Source of the DNA: Macrobrachium rosenbergii | Taxonomy: Eukaryota; Arthropoda; Malacostraca; Decapoda; Palaemonidae | Direction: 5' to 3' | Assembly (NCBI RefSeq): GCF_040412425.1 | Contig: NC_089753.1 | Location: forward strand, 45,238,913-45,302,912 | DNA length: 64,000 bases | Shown here: piece by piece, positions 1 to 12,429 of the stretch | How the letters are laid out: the number at the start of each line of letters is the position of its first letter | Numbering within the stretch: the stretch's first letter is position 1 | Program-made: the position numbers and the translations under genes | Notes under the pieces: model-generated | What the model was told of the DNA's origin: nothing | What the model saw: only the letters and a program-made list of their open reading frames with translations | Database searches by the model: none

Positions 1-551
1 CCCAAGCCCTTTAAGGATTGGCCCCAAAGCCTACAAGGCTTGCCAGTCTTTTGAGGGCAGCCTTGAAGGGAAGGGTCCAACCCAGAGGCTGCTTCCTCGG
101 AGGAAGGCAGGTATCCTGTCAGGCTGGGGAAGCAGGCCTGGAGAGGGCCCAAGAACTTCAAGGATGAGGCCCAAAGTCCTCCTAGGCTGGCCAGTCTCTT
201 GAGGGCAGCCTTGAAGGGAAGGGTCTGACCCAGAGGCTGCTTCCTCGGAGGAAGGCAGGTATCCTGCCAGGCTGGGGAAGCAGGCCTGGAGAGGGGCCCA
301 AGAACTTCAGGATGAGGCCCAAAGTCCTCCAAGGATGGCCAGTCTCTTGAGGGCAGCCTTGAAGGGAAGGGTCCGACCCAGAGGCTGCTTCCTCGGAAGA
401 AGGCAGGTATCCTGCCAGGCTGGGGAAGCAGGCCTGGAGAGGGCCCAAGAACTTCAAGGATGAGGCCCAAAGTCCTCCAAGGATGGCCAGTCTCTTAAGG
501 GCAGCCTTGAAGGGAAGGGTCTGACCCAGAGGCTGCTTCCTCGGAGGAAGG
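1..551. repeat. 148-bp GC-rich minisatellite, four copies
   Basis: The word CAGAGGCTGCTTCCTCGG recurs at 83, 231, 379 and 527, exactly 148 bp apart, and whole units match with only a few substitutions and indels. The first copy is cut by the window edge. The last copy is cut in mid-unit at 551, where the outer end of the large inverted repeat begins. The minus-strand open frame through the array is a by-product of the tandem repeat, not a gene. Confidence 0.93.
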
Positions 552-967
552 CCCAAACGTCTCCCAGGGCTACCTATCGGCCTCTCAATGTACTTCAGGT
601 AACTGAGTGCTTAGATTAGAGCAATGAAAGTAATATAGGCAACGATTTCCCGTTTCCTTTCATGTCACCTTCCGGCTCATTTAGAGTTTTTTTTTTTCTT
701 TAGACAGTGCATCAAGGTAATGGTTATTTCCTTTTTCTACGAAGTTTGGGGAATGCTGTGTTTTTGCTCGTTTCTGTTTATGTGAGTGTGTGTGTTACCA
801 CTATAAAATCAGATGGAAATATCCCCCCCTTGTGGATTAGCGCTGGGGGAAGTTAAAGTTGTTGGTTTCAGTCACCCAACAGGCTGTTGCCTCTCGGGCG
901 GACGTCAGTCAGGTAACCCCAGCCCCCCACCATGTCGTCATTCATGGCAGCAACCATCCGGTAGAGC

Positions 968-1283
968 CAGGGGTTCCCAAACTGGGGTACATGTACCCCC
1001 GTGGTACATTTGTACTCTTCAGGGGGTACACTGGATCTGAGAGAATTGCCAGTACTGCGCAGTACATGATGTAATCTGCACTGAGATTGCACAATGTCGT
1101 CTTTTTTAATATTTCCCCATTTCAGTAAGAAAAGCTTTACTCTAACGAACAGATTTCATAATAAAATTACATCACAATATCAATTTCATTGTTTTTCTTT
1201 TTCATCCTCAATTTTTAGGGGTACACAGGAATCTATAAAAATGCCCAAGGGGTACAGAAGAACAAAAAGGTTGGGAACCCCTG
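968..1283. mobile_element. Non-autonomous hAT-type MITE (left arm copy)
   Basis: The ends are inverted: CAGGGGTTCCCAA at 968 and TTGGGAACCCCTG ending at 1283. Flanks CGGTAGAGC and CGGTAGAC look like an imperfect 8-bp target duplication. Length is about 316 bp with no transposase. CAGGGGTTCCCAA-type ends and 8-bp duplications are typical of hAT elements. The interior repeats GGGGTAC-type words. The same insertion is in the right arm, so it predates the inverted duplication. Confidence 0.8.
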
Positions 1284-2056
1284 CGGTAGACAGTCTCACT
1301 ATCCGCTCCTTGACGGGGAGCAAACGCTAGTCCCGGAGGCTACGAGGCCAACACGTTATCAACTGTACTAGCCAGAAGTACGTTATCTGCTGAATGCTTT
1401 TGTTCAGAGTGAGAACGATTTTATAATGAATTATTTATTATCGGTGTCTTTTTCTCTTATATTAAACTGACGATTATTGTGACGTTTTTATTTCACGCCT
1501 TTGCAGTGTTTATATTTCCGGGTAAAAGTTTTAATTGGATACATAACTATTCAGTTTTTATAACATGTTTCCTATAGACTTCCCGCTTCCGAGCAGTGGT
1601 TATCGCTCTATTGAGAATAAGACTCATCTTTTTCCTTCTCCCTAACCTGTCCAGAACGGCTGCCTTTTCGTTAAATAAATTCCTTTCCCCGATATTACAT
1701 TTCCTTTTCCAATCTCTCTCAGTCTGTATATGATTATCATACTTTTACCTTCCAGTGACTAGACCTCTTCGACAAGTATGTAATTTTTTTATCAAAGTTG
1801 TTTGCTTTTCATCTGAGTGGGAGGCTCTTGACTCTGAAAGGCGACGCCTTTATAATGTAAGCAACAAATTCACTGAGGTGGGGTTGTCAGAATTCCTCAA
1901 TGTTTACCTTATTGGCTGTTTGTGTCCTTACACGATTTAGGAGAGGACTGCTGTTACAGGTTGTATTTTATGTATACACATTGTGTATATGTACGTAAAT
2001 ACGTAAATGTATTGTGGTCATATCCATGTATTTGAAGATACATACATACATTGTAT

Positions 2057-2526
<470 letters not shown>

Positions 2527-3353
2527 AGTATGAACAGGACTGTCACTGTGCATTTTCTTCCTGAATCAGGAAGCATAGCCTTTGTTTTCCCCTCTTGTAA
2601 CTGCAAAGAAAAAATGCAGAAATCCTCAGCGGGGAAAATACGAAAATGTAAATATCCATTACTGTCCCCATAATGTTTCCTCCTCCTTCTCAGCTTTGAG
2701 AACGCGACCGACGTAGAAAACGCTCTTGAAAACACTCCCCGAGGTTCAGTGACTAACACTTCAGAATAAACATCTGGAATAAACATTTGCGTGTAAAGCC
2801 CCCTCCTTGTGAGTTTCGTAATAGAGTCCAAGGATTTCTGGAATAAATTCCGTCTTAATCATTCGTATTTTTTTATAAAGGAGAAACGCGGGGTTGAGAA
2901 TATTTCTCATGTATGAAATTCTGTTTACTCGAGGTAAATTATCTTTTCTTTTTCTGACATCAGAAGATATGTAGGTGCAATATCTGCTAACGCTTTTTTT
3001 CCGAGGAAGTGGGTCTGCTTTGTTTTATGCATTCATACAATTCTGGAATGTAGCGAGAAAGGATTTCAAGTTTGATAAAGGAAAAAAGGCGGCAGCAGTC
3101 CTGGAGTGCTACATGTAAAGATTTACACATACGTTCAAATGTGCAAACCTTTACGGTATATGTATATTTATCTGAAAGCTTGTCGAGGACAGGGACCGAG
3201 GAAAAACAGAATGAAAAGAAAGGGCATATACCCCTGAAGAAAGTTATAAATAAAGAAAGTTGTTGCAAAAGTATTGCGGATGTGTTTGTATATATACCGT
3301 GAGCAGCGATGCAAATACGTAAACTAAACTACATACTTTGAATCCTTTGTCAG

Positions 3354-3477
3354 GCTTTCAAGTTTGGCAAAAGACACAAAAGCACCGAAATTCAAGGAAA
3401 GTTTTACTGTTGCAACGTATGAAAGACTTAGGCAACTTGAGTTTCAAGATATGGACTCTGAGCCTCTTCAGGGCAAG
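3354..3477 (+). CDS. Candidate internal exon of the Cys/His-motif gene
   Basis: A 124-bp segment is bounded by TTTGTCAG (acceptor) and GTATGT (donor) and is open throughout; it encodes the peptide beginning LSSLAKDTKAPKFKESF and ending SEPLQGK. It closes on a complete codon, so joining it to the acceptor at 4942 continues in frame, through VYELIM, into the 235-residue frame downstream. No upstream exon is evident. A copy of this exon lies in the right arm on the minus strand (6740-6863). I do not recognise the protein family of this piece. The splice sites and frame match are seen; the joined gene is inference. Confidence 0.5.
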
Positions 3478-3858
3478 GTATGTTATTTGTTTACCCTGAA
3501 GAAAGGAGGAAGGATGTGTCATGTTTTGCTGTCATTTTTGGACTGAACCTCCGAGAGAATGTAAGATTTTGTTGTTGTTCTTGTTGTTGTTGCTGCTGCG
3601 TCTGTTGTTGTTTTAATGCATTCTATTTGCTAACCTCATGTTTCCACAACAATAAACTTTTTTTTTTTGCCTGAATTTCCTAGTTTTCTTCACATGCATG
3701 AAATTGTTACTCTGAAAATAGATTTAAACTTTGCACCATATGTTCGTAGAATTCATAACAGCCGTACAGAGAACATTTGCCTTATAGAACGATATAGGTC
3801 GAAATGATTGCGTTAGCAATAGTCAGAAGGTAATGTATATACAAATCATTTAAACACA

Positions 3859-3880
3859 CACACTCACACACACTCACACA

Positions 3881-3973
<93 letters not shown>
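3859..3973. repeat. (AC)n-(AT)n microsatellite
   Basis: (AC)n with CACT interruptions (3859-3911) runs into about 60 bp of (AT)n. The mirrored copy at 6217-6360 is longer, so the tract lengths have diverged since duplication. Confidence 0.95.
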
Positions 3974-3977
<4 letters not shown>

Positions 3978-4556
3978 GTATATACAGTATTTATGTAAAT
4001 AAATGAAAAAAAAATAATACAAGTGGACTATATGTATGGTTTACTTCTCCACTCGACAGATATCCCATCCAGCATGTAGGGTCATAGACACAACCAGGTT
4101 TTAATGTGATACTTTATCGAGGGGGGAATCGTAGGGTCTTTTAATCCCACCCCTCCTCCCATGCCAGCCACCCACCACATCTTCCCCCACTGCGTCGTAA
4201 TATTACGTGTTTCTGGGAAACAAGGGCTGTTTCATTGTTAAAATGTTAAGTTACCCATAGTCAGTACTGTTCAAAGTAACTAAATATTTTACTTTTGCAA
4301 TGTAATGCGACGTCATGGGTAATCATGGCTGTTGCAAATGTTGTTTACAAAATAGTTATTCAATCTCAATGTAATTTCAGTCCCATTTTTTTAAAGAGCA
4401 GAGGCCGATGTCACAGGCACCCTAATATCCTCATCTAGCCTCTTTGTAGACCGTGGGCCCGCCATAGACCCCCCCTCCACCCCTAGGAATTTTTGCAGCC
4501 CCCCTGTTTTTTATTCTTTAGAGATCATGGAATCAGAATCTGCTTGTCTGCACTTC

Positions 4557-5641
4557 GGCTGTAGGTGATTTTGGCCGTAACAGCGGCCACTTTGAATTCG
4601 TATTGGGGCGCAAAAAGGAAAAAATATTACTAATAGTTTTTTCTGGTTATATCTTTGTGATATATATTTTCATGGTTTTTTTGGGCCAAGGAATTCATTT
4701 TTTATAATTTAGTTCTAAAGCCCTATCATCAATATTTATCAAAGTACTTGGTAATACTAAAATTGACGATTGCAGAGAATATGTTAAATGAGCACAGTAT
4801 ATGCAGCAGAGAATATTGATGAACATATATTCTTAATGATTTTGCACTGTATATTCTTGACAAGAATCTTTATTAATTTGAATGCAATAATGTCTTGTAC
4901 CTTTATTAAGTTATAATTAATGAGGGTTTTATTTACTTTTAGGTATACGAACTCATAATGGCCACTAACACTCCTTCAGATGAAAAGCCATTGAAGCTGA
5001 AATTAACTAAAAAGGAAAAATCAAGGTCATCATCAGTATCGCAACTAATATGTATAATTCACTATGAAAGTAATAATTCAGAAAAGAATGTGAGACCTTT
5101 AACAGACCACAGTTTTGATATGATCCATGAAAAAAAATTGATTAGACAAAAAAGTGACAAACCGAATGAAAGACTTGAAGCAATATGTGATAACATTCCA
5201 AAAACATTTCTTAAACATTTACATGGAACTCACAATTGGTGTTATAAGAACTTTACTAATGTTTCAAGAATCTTAAAGAGAAAGTGTACAGCTGGTAAAA
5301 ATCAGGCTACTACCTCAAGATCAAAGAGTGGAAGGACAATGAAGAAAGTACAAGCCCCAACACCACTTCTTCCTTCGACTGTTTGTTTACTGTGCAACAG
5401 GTACAGGAAAAAGGTGAAGGGGCTTATCGAAATTCCCATCAAATGCCAAACGCAAACAGCTGAAGATACAATCAGAGCAGCAGCAGAAAGACTGAAGGAC
5501 TTCAAGATGCTGGGCCAGATTACCGATTATGACCTTCAGGCAAGAGAAGCACGTTATCATCCTACTTGTAGAAAACATTACACTAGATTACAAGATCGTA
5601 ATTATAAAGTAATGAAAAATCCTACAGTAAAACAAGAACAG
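4557..5641. other. Unique spacer between the inverted-repeat arms
   Basis: These 1,085 bases are the only part of 552-10166 without a mirror copy, apart from the SINE in the right arm. The left 400 bases are AT-rich and intron-like and end in a good acceptor (TTTACTTTTAG). The rest is coding. Confidence 0.85.
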
Positions 5642-5665
5642 GAAGTGCAGACAAGCAGATTCTGA
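4943..5665 (+). CDS. Uncharacterised Cys/His-motif protein (terminal exon)
   Basis: This open segment follows the acceptor TTTACTTTTAG and carries an ATG at 4958 that would give 235 residues; joined to the exon ending at 3477 it continues as VYELIM and onward. The N-terminal third is basic (KLKLTKKEKSR). The second half has a probable metal-binding set: CLLCNRYRKK, then YHPTCRKHYT about 70 residues later, with a helical AAAERLKDFKML segment between. I recall this CxxC...YHxxCxxxY arrangement in large uncharacterised crustacean and cnidarian proteins, but I cannot name a function. The stop lies 24 bases inside the right arm, and AATAAA follows at about 5684. The gene may be a truncated member of a larger family or part of a mobile element. 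Codon use looks normal, and there are no frameshifts. Confidence 0.6.
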   Translation, partial: VYELIMATNTPSDEKPLKLKLTKKEKSRSSSVSQLICIIHYESNNSEKNVRPLTDHSFDMIHEKKLIRQKSDKPNERLEAICDNIPKTFLKHLHGTHNWCYKNFTNVSRILKRKCTAGKNQATTSRSKSGRTMKKVQAPTPLLPSTVCLLCNRYRKKVKGLIEIPIKCQTQTAEDTIRAAAERLKDFKMLGQITDYDLQAREARYHPTCRKHYTRLQDRNYKVMKNPTVKQEQEVQTSRF

Positions 5666-6215
5666 TTCCATGATCTCTAAAGAATAAAAAACAGGGGGGC
5701 TGCAAAAATTCCTAGGGGTGGAGGGGGGGTCTATGGCGGGCCCACGGTCTACAAAGAGGCTAGATGAGGATATTAGGGTGCCTGTGACATCGGCCTCTGC
5801 TCTTTAAAAAATGGGACTGAAATTACATTGAGATTGAATAACTATTTTGTAAACAACATTTGCAACAGCCATGATTACCCATGACGTCGCATTACATTGC
5901 AAAAGTAAAATATTTAGTTACTTTGAACAGTACTGACTATGGGTAACTTAACATTTTAACAATGAAACAGCCCTTGTTTCCCAGAAACACGTAATATTAC
6001 GACGCAGTGGGGAAGATGTGGTGGGTGGCTGGCATGGGAGGAGGGGTGGGATTAAAAGACCTACGATTCCCCCCTCGATAAAGTATCACATTAAAACCTG
6101 GTTGTGTCTATGACCCTACATGCTGGATGGGATATCTGTCGAGTGGAGAAGTAAACCATACATATAGTCCACTTGTATTATTTTTTCATATTTATGTGTG
6201 TACATAAATACTGTA

Positions 6216-6216
<1 letters not shown>

Positions 6217-6312
<96 letters not shown>

Positions 6313-6360
6313 TGTGTGTGTGTGTGTGTGTTTGTGTGTGAGTGTGTGTGAGTGTGTGTG
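6217..6360. repeat. (AT)n-(GT)n microsatellite
   Basis: About 93 bp of (AT)n run into (GT)n with GAGT interruptions. This is the mirror of the 3859-3973 tract with a longer AT part. Confidence 0.95.
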
Positions 6361-6739
6361 TTTAAATGATTTGTATATACATTACCTTCTGACTATTGCT
6401 AACGCAATCATTTCGACCTATATCGTTCTATAAGGCAAATGTTCTCTGTATGGCTGTTATGAATTCTACGAACATATGGTGCAAAGTTTAAATCTATTTT
6501 CAGAGTAACAATTTCATGCATGTGAAGAAAACTAGGAAATTCAGGCAAAAAAAAAAAGTTTATTGTTGTGGAAACATGAGGTTAGCAAACAGAATGCATT
6601 AAAACAACAACAGACGCAGCAGCAACAACAACAAGAACAACAACAAAATCTTACATTCTCTCGGAGGTTCAGTCTAAAAATGACACAGCAAAACATGACA
6701 CATCCTTCCTCCTTTCTTCAGGGTAAGCAAATAACATAC

Positions 6740-6863
6740 CTTGCCCTGAAGAGGTTCAGAGTCCATATCTTGAAACTCAAGTTGCCTAAGTCTTTCATAC
6801 GTTGCAACAGTAAAACTTTCCTTGAATTTCGGTGCTTTTGTGTCTTTTGCCAAACTTGAAAGC
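6740..6863 (-). pseudogene. Inverted copy of the candidate exon
   Basis: Mirror of 3354-3477 with both splice motifs kept. Read on the minus strand it faces the spacer from the other side, where no matching downstream coding frame exists. It is therefore probably a by-product of the inverted duplication rather than a working exon. Confidence 0.5.
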
Positions 6864-7685
6864 CTGACAAAGGATTCAAAGTATGTAGTTTAGTTTACGT
6901 ATTTGCATCGCTGCTCACGGTATATACAAACACATCCGCAATACTTTTGCAACAACTTTCTTTATTTATAACTTTCTTCAGGGGTATATGCCCTTTCTTT
7001 TCATTCTGTTTTTCCTCGGTCCCTGTCCCTCGACAAGCTTTCAGATAAATATACATATACCGTAAAGGTTTGCACATTTGAACGTATGTGTAAATCTTTG
7101 CATGTAGCACTCTACTGCTGCCGCTTTTTTCCTTTATCAAACTTGAAATCCTTTCTCGCTACATTCCAGAATTGTATGAATGTATAAACAACACAGACCC
7201 ACTTCCTCGGAAAAAGCGTTAGCAGATATTGCACCTACATATCTTCTGATGTCAGAAAAAGAAAAGATAATTTACCTCGAGTAAACAGAATTTCATACAT
7301 GAGAAATATTCTCAACCCCGCGTTTCTCCTTTATAAAAAAAATACGAATGATTAAGACAGAATTTATTCCAGAAATCCTTGGACTCTATTACGAAACTCA
7401 CAAGGAGAGGGCTTTACACGCAAATGTTTATTCCAGATGTTTATTCTGAAGTGTTAGTCACTGAACCTCGGGGAGTGTTTTCAAGAGCGTTTTCTACGTC
7501 GGTTGCGTTCTCAAAGCTGAGAAGGAGGAGGAAACATTATGGGGACAGTAATGGATATTTACATTTTCGTATTTTCCCGCTGAGGATTTCTGCATTTTTT
7601 CTTTGCAGTTACAAGAGGGGAAAAAACAAAGGCTATGCTTCCTGATTCAGGGAAGAAAATGCACAGTGACAGTCCTGTTCATACT

Positions 7686-7972
<287 letters not shown>

Positions 7973-8124
7973 TCATCTAAGGCCACAGAAATAATCAAAG
8001 AAAGAAATGCCAAGTGCTTTCGTGTTGTTTCAACATATGTTCAAGGTAAAATATTTTTCTTGTGGTCTCAGCTGAATTTATTGTAGCGTGCTATTAAGTG
8101 GAATTAGCATGTGTGTATGTATAT

Positions 8125-8136
8125 ATTATATATATG

Positions 8137-8177
<41 letters not shown>

Positions 8178-8180
8178 ATA
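8125..8180. repeat. (AT)n-(GT)n microsatellite
   Basis: Short AT and GT tracts, the mirror of the 2059-2097 block in the left arm. Confidence 0.9.
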
Positions 8181-8956
8181 TACAATGTATGTATGTATCT
8201 TCAAATACATGGGTATGACCACAATACATTTACGTATTTACGTACATATACACAATGTGTATACATAAAATACAACCTGTAACAGCAGTCCTCTCCTAAA
8301 TCGTGTAAGGACACAAACAGCCAATAAGGTAAACATTGAGGAATTCTGACAACCCCACCTCAGTGAATTTGTTGCTTACATTATAAAGGCGTCGCCTTTC
8401 AGAGTCAAGAGCCTCCCACTCAGATGAAAAGCAAACAACTTTGATAAAAAAAGATTACATACTTGTCGAAGAGTTCTAGTCACTGGAAGGTAAAAGTATG
8501 ATAATCATATACAGACTGAGAGAGATTGGAAAAGGAAATGTAATATCGGGGAAAGGAATTTATTTAACGAAAAGGCAGCCGTTCTGGACAGGTTAGGGAG
8601 AAGGAAAAAGATGAGTCTTATTCTCAATAGAGCGATAACCACTGCTCGGAAGCGGGAAGTCTATAGGAAACATGTTATAAATACTGAATAATTATGTATC
8701 CAATTAAAACTTTTATCCGGAAATATAAACACTGCAAAGGCGTGAAATAAAAACGTCACAATAATCGTCAGTTTAATATAAGAGAAAAAGACACCAATAA
8801 TAAATAATTCATTATAAAATCGTTCTCACTCTGAACAAGAGCATTCAGCAGATAACGTACTTCTGGCTAGTACAGTTGATAACGTGTTGGCCTCGTAGCC
8901 TCCGGGACTAGCGTTTGCTCCCCGTCAAGGACCGGATGGTGAGACTGTCTACCGCA

Positions 8957-9274
8957 GGGGTTCCCAACCTTTTTGTTCTTCTGTACCCCTTGGGCATTTT
9001 TATAGATTCCCGTGTACCCCTAAAAATTGAGGATGAAAAAGAAAAACAATGAAATTGATATTGTGACGTAATTTTATTATGAAATCTGTTCGTTAGAGTA
9101 AAGCTTTTCTTACTGAAATGGGGAAATATTAAAAAAGACATGACATTGTGCAATCTCAGTGCAGATTACATCATGTACTGCACAGTACTGGCAATTCTCT
9201 CAGATCCAGTGTACCCCCTGAAGAGTACAAATGTACCACGGGGGTACATGTACCCCAGTTTGGGAACCCCTGGC
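8957..9274. mobile_element. Non-autonomous hAT-type MITE (right arm copy)
   Basis: Mirror copy of 968-1283 with the same CAGGGGTTCCCAA ends and the same flanking CGGTAGA words. It confirms that insertion came before the inverted duplication. Confidence 0.8.
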
Positions 9275-9449
9275 TCTACCGGATGGTTGCTGCCATGAAT
9301 GACGACATGGTGGGGGGCTGGGGTTACCTGACTGACGTCCGCCCGAGAGGCAACAGCCTGTTGGGGGACTGAAACCAACAACTTTAACTTCCCCCAGAGC
9401 TAATCCACAAGGGGGGGATATTTCCATCTGATTTTATAGTGGTAACACA

Positions 9450-9919
9450 AAGAGCCTCGATGAGGCTCAGTCGGTTACAGCAGCAGCTTCGGACTTCGTA
9501 GAGGTCTGTGGCGCGAGTTCAAACCCGCAGCCGACTGATCAGAGAGGCAGACACTGCTATCCGTGTAGACATCCCGGGATTATATATGTAATCAACGGAT
9601 AGGTTTGCTTAAAAAGCAAATGGATGTTACAGACTAAATACACACACAAAACAAAGCCACTACAACACCTTCTAAAAACATAACAAACATCTCACACGTC
9701 TCGAACTCTCGCCATACCCGCGCAATAACTTCTCGCTGCTGGGAAGAAACGGCGTTGGGTCAGGTATGATACATGAAACATACGTACCGGGGTGTAAGCG
9801 ATGTCAGGCAGGGCAGCCGATCGAGACCACAGGTCTACCCCAAAGCCAAATCAAAAAGTCCTTCAAAAGAAGGCATCGTGCTTACCCCATACAAAAATGG
9901 GAATAAAAGCACGTTAAAA
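9450..9919 (+). mobile_element. tRNA-derived SINE inserted in the right arm only
   Basis: A 470-bp insertion is flanked by ATAGTGGTAACACA (9436-9449) and ATAGTGGTATCACA (9920-9933), a 14-bp target duplication with one mismatch. The corresponding left-arm site (about 796-812) is empty. The head resembles a tRNA: an A-box-like GAGGCTCAGTCGG and a B-box-like GAGTTCAAACCC. The 3' end reads GGGAATAAAAGCACGTTAAA, which I remember as the tail of a common caridean SINE. Confidence 0.85.
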
Positions 9920-10166
9920 ATAGTGGTATCACACACACTCACGTAAACAGAAACGAGCAAAAACACAGCATTCCCCAAACTTCGTAGAAAAAGGTAATAA
10001 CCATTACCTTGATGCACTGTCTAAAAAAAAAAAAAACTCTAAATGAGCCGGAAGGTGACATGAAAGAAAACGGGAAATCGTTGCCTGTATTACTTTCATT
10101 GTTCTAAGTACTCAGTTACCTGAAGTACATTGAGAGGCCGATAGGTAGCCCTGGGAGACGTTTGGG

Positions 10167-10672
10167 AAAGGGGGAGCTGAAGCCCCCTCTCGCCCCCAGT
10201 AACCTGTTAAAGGCTTTTCCGATACTCCCAGGAAAATCCGGGAAAACGCGCTCTATAAGTATTTGAGATTTGCTTCGCTATTTCAGATTAGAATTTCGGA
10301 AGTTCGGGGATCCCACGCTTTCGCGTTAAAGAGTAAAGCGAAGAATGTGGGTCAATTTGATTGGGATAATCTGAGTTAGCGTAGAAATTCTTGGCAAAAC
10401 ATGAGTACGAACATATACAACTAAATACAGTTTTTTTTTTTGCATAATAGAGAAATTCACTGAAACGCCTATACGTCACTCTTTTTCAACTCTGTTTCCC
10501 TTAATGTTGGATGGTAGTAACTCGGACGTATCAGTTGCTGAACGAGAGAGACAAATGTACGAAAAAATATGTGAGAGAGAGAGAGAGTACTTTTGTCTCT
10601 ACCTGCTTTCAAGATGGAAATCAACGACTGAGAACTGCAGTTTATATAACACACCAAGTAAAATTAATATAA

Positions 10673-10675
<3 letters not shown>
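10167..10675. other. Unique sequence, no gene seen
   Basis: Ordinary intergenic or intronic sequence with a short GA run near 10570. Open frames here are short and without recognisable motifs. Confidence 0.6.

Positions 10676-10734
<59 letters not shown>
10676..10734. repeat. (AT)n microsatellite
   Basis: About 55 bp of AT dinucleotide following an ATTAATATAA duplication. Confidence 0.95.
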
Positions 10735-10736
<2 letters not shown>

Positions 10737-10935
10737 CTCGACAAATACTTTAGACCACATAAGGCATAGCAGTGACTAAAAATTGCAAAAAATTAAGACA
10801 AGCGATAAAAATGAAGAACATCAATACGGAACAAACAATTTGATACCAAAATGGTCTGCGGAAGTAAATATGATCTCAAATTAAGGAAAACAACTTTCAT
10901 TTTGTACCTTATTCACCACAAACTTCATGATTTCC

Positions 10936-10937
<2 letters not shown>

Positions 10938-10997
<60 letters not shown>

Positions 10998-11112
10998 ATT
11001 GAACGTCTTTCCATTAAGATGTATACTATCCAAAATTAAAACTCTCTCAAGCACGCGGACATACACACACACATATATATACAATATATAGAGATAGATA
11101 GATAGATAGATG
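10938..11112. repeat. (TC)n, short CA/TA and GATA microsatellites
   Basis: (TC)n at 10938-10994, a short CA/TA run near 11066-11080, and a GATA run at about 11092-11112. Confidence 0.93.
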
Positions 11113-11442
11113 GACAGATAGGCCCAAAAGTGTTTCCATTCAATTTCCTGTTTTACAGGTCACTCGGTCGTCTGAATACCGTTTATCTAGAGCGAAATGC
11201 TGTTTGCTTAACATTTTTTATTGTAGTTAAGGAGGACAGTTCTAATCCCATTATTTATTTATTTTCATGGTGACATGGAGGGAAACAGTTATTTTCGGGA
11301 CCAAATAAAGTCCGTTCGAATTCAGCGATCCTTTGAACGCTACGGAAGGTACTCAAGAACCCGTGGAAGGTGTATATATTTATTAGAAGATAGCGAATTT
11401 TCCTGGATTGCTGTGCTAAAGTGTTCGTCGTGGCTTCCTCTA

Positions 11443-11742
11443 CTAGACACTGCCTTTTGCTTCTTGGGGATGAAACGTTCTCCGTACAGTTATTATTTTA
11501 TCAAGCGTAATGTTATTGCCTTCATTTACCACTTGGACATCTATTACATAGTGGGCATCTGTGTTGTACTTCTGTTTCATCAAGTGCATTGTGCTGCCCT
11601 CTGTTACTACGTAGATGATTTTATATAATGGGCCCGAGTCTGCTACTACTGTTACAGAGTGAATTATACTGCCTTCAATTACTACCCGGTTGTTAATTAC
11701 ATTACGAACATCCTTGAGGACTTCTTCGTTTGGATTTAACAA
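11443..11742 (-). repeat. Degenerate 75-78 bp repeat that stays open on the minus strand
   Basis: On the minus strand the translated motif VVxEGxxxH recurs three times (VVIEGSIIH, VVTEGSTMH, VVNEGNNIT) at spacings of 25 and 26 codons. The DNA repeats with the same period. A 99-residue frame results. No family is recognised. A decayed minisatellite with a period divisible by three is the simplest explanation. Confidence 0.45.
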
Positions 11743-11749
11743 ACATCTA

Positions 11750-12227
11750 ACAAGGATCTAACGTTTCATCGCGTATACCAGCAATGTTGTCTGTTATATG
11801 TCTAAAACTTTCTTTTGAGTTTATATAATATGCATTGTCCTCCATAAACTGAGCTTCTTGCAGTATTCAGTGTGATAAGTCTCAATGCAGTGACCTGGTA
11901 TTTATTTGTGGTGCACTTTGCCTGATTTAGTGCACTTTTTGTTATTAAATATTTAGTATTTCTGTGTACCATACTCCTTCACTAGCCTTTGCCATCAGTC
12001 ACTAAGGAAAATCATTAGACCCTTTTATGGTTCACCAGGTGACTGATAGATTATTTGAGACTTGCTACAGCTTAACGTGCAAGATGGTTAAGCCGTGACA
12101 ATGTATGTATAAACATACACGCATGCCTGTATATTTAAATACATAAGTATGTGTATATATAATTATAAAATATTTTGTTAAACAGTATATTTATTTTTGA
12201 CTGTATAAATACCACTGTTCTGTACCT
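11750..12227. other. Unique AT-rich sequence, no gene seen
   Basis: Intron-like sequence with short TATA-type runs. Nothing recognisable. Confidence 0.5.
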
Positions 12228-12420
12228 CTTAATCCATTACCTTTCAGTTGGGGAATTGTCTTCGAAATATAACGCTGTAAAATCTGACTTTCGATGGTTT
12301 TATGAAATACCTTTAGATGCTATATATCTTAATCAATTACCTGTCCGTTGAGGAATGTAAATCTGTAAAATCTATCCTAATGGTGTTTTTATGGAATACC
12401 TTTATTAGATATATACTCGT
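12228..12420. repeat. Diverged tandem duplication of about 100 bp
   Basis: The words CTTAATC(C/A)ATTACCT, CTGTAAAATCT and ATACCTTTA appear in the same order in 12228-12328 and 12329-12420. Copies differ by many substitutions and a short deletion. Confidence 0.7.
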
Positions 12421-12429
12421 ATATATATA

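Noticed and set aside
813..1330. Overlapping frames of 70-80 residues in both arms
   Set aside because: They cover the hAT-type MITE and its flanks and are open on both strands by chance.
9455..9540. Intact tRNA gene
   Set aside because: A and B box-like words are present, but the segment is the head of a 470-bp SINE with target duplication and lacks a clean cloverleaf.
11275..11628. Plus-strand frame of 117 residues
   Set aside because: Overlaps the degenerate 75-78 bp repeat and shows no family features.
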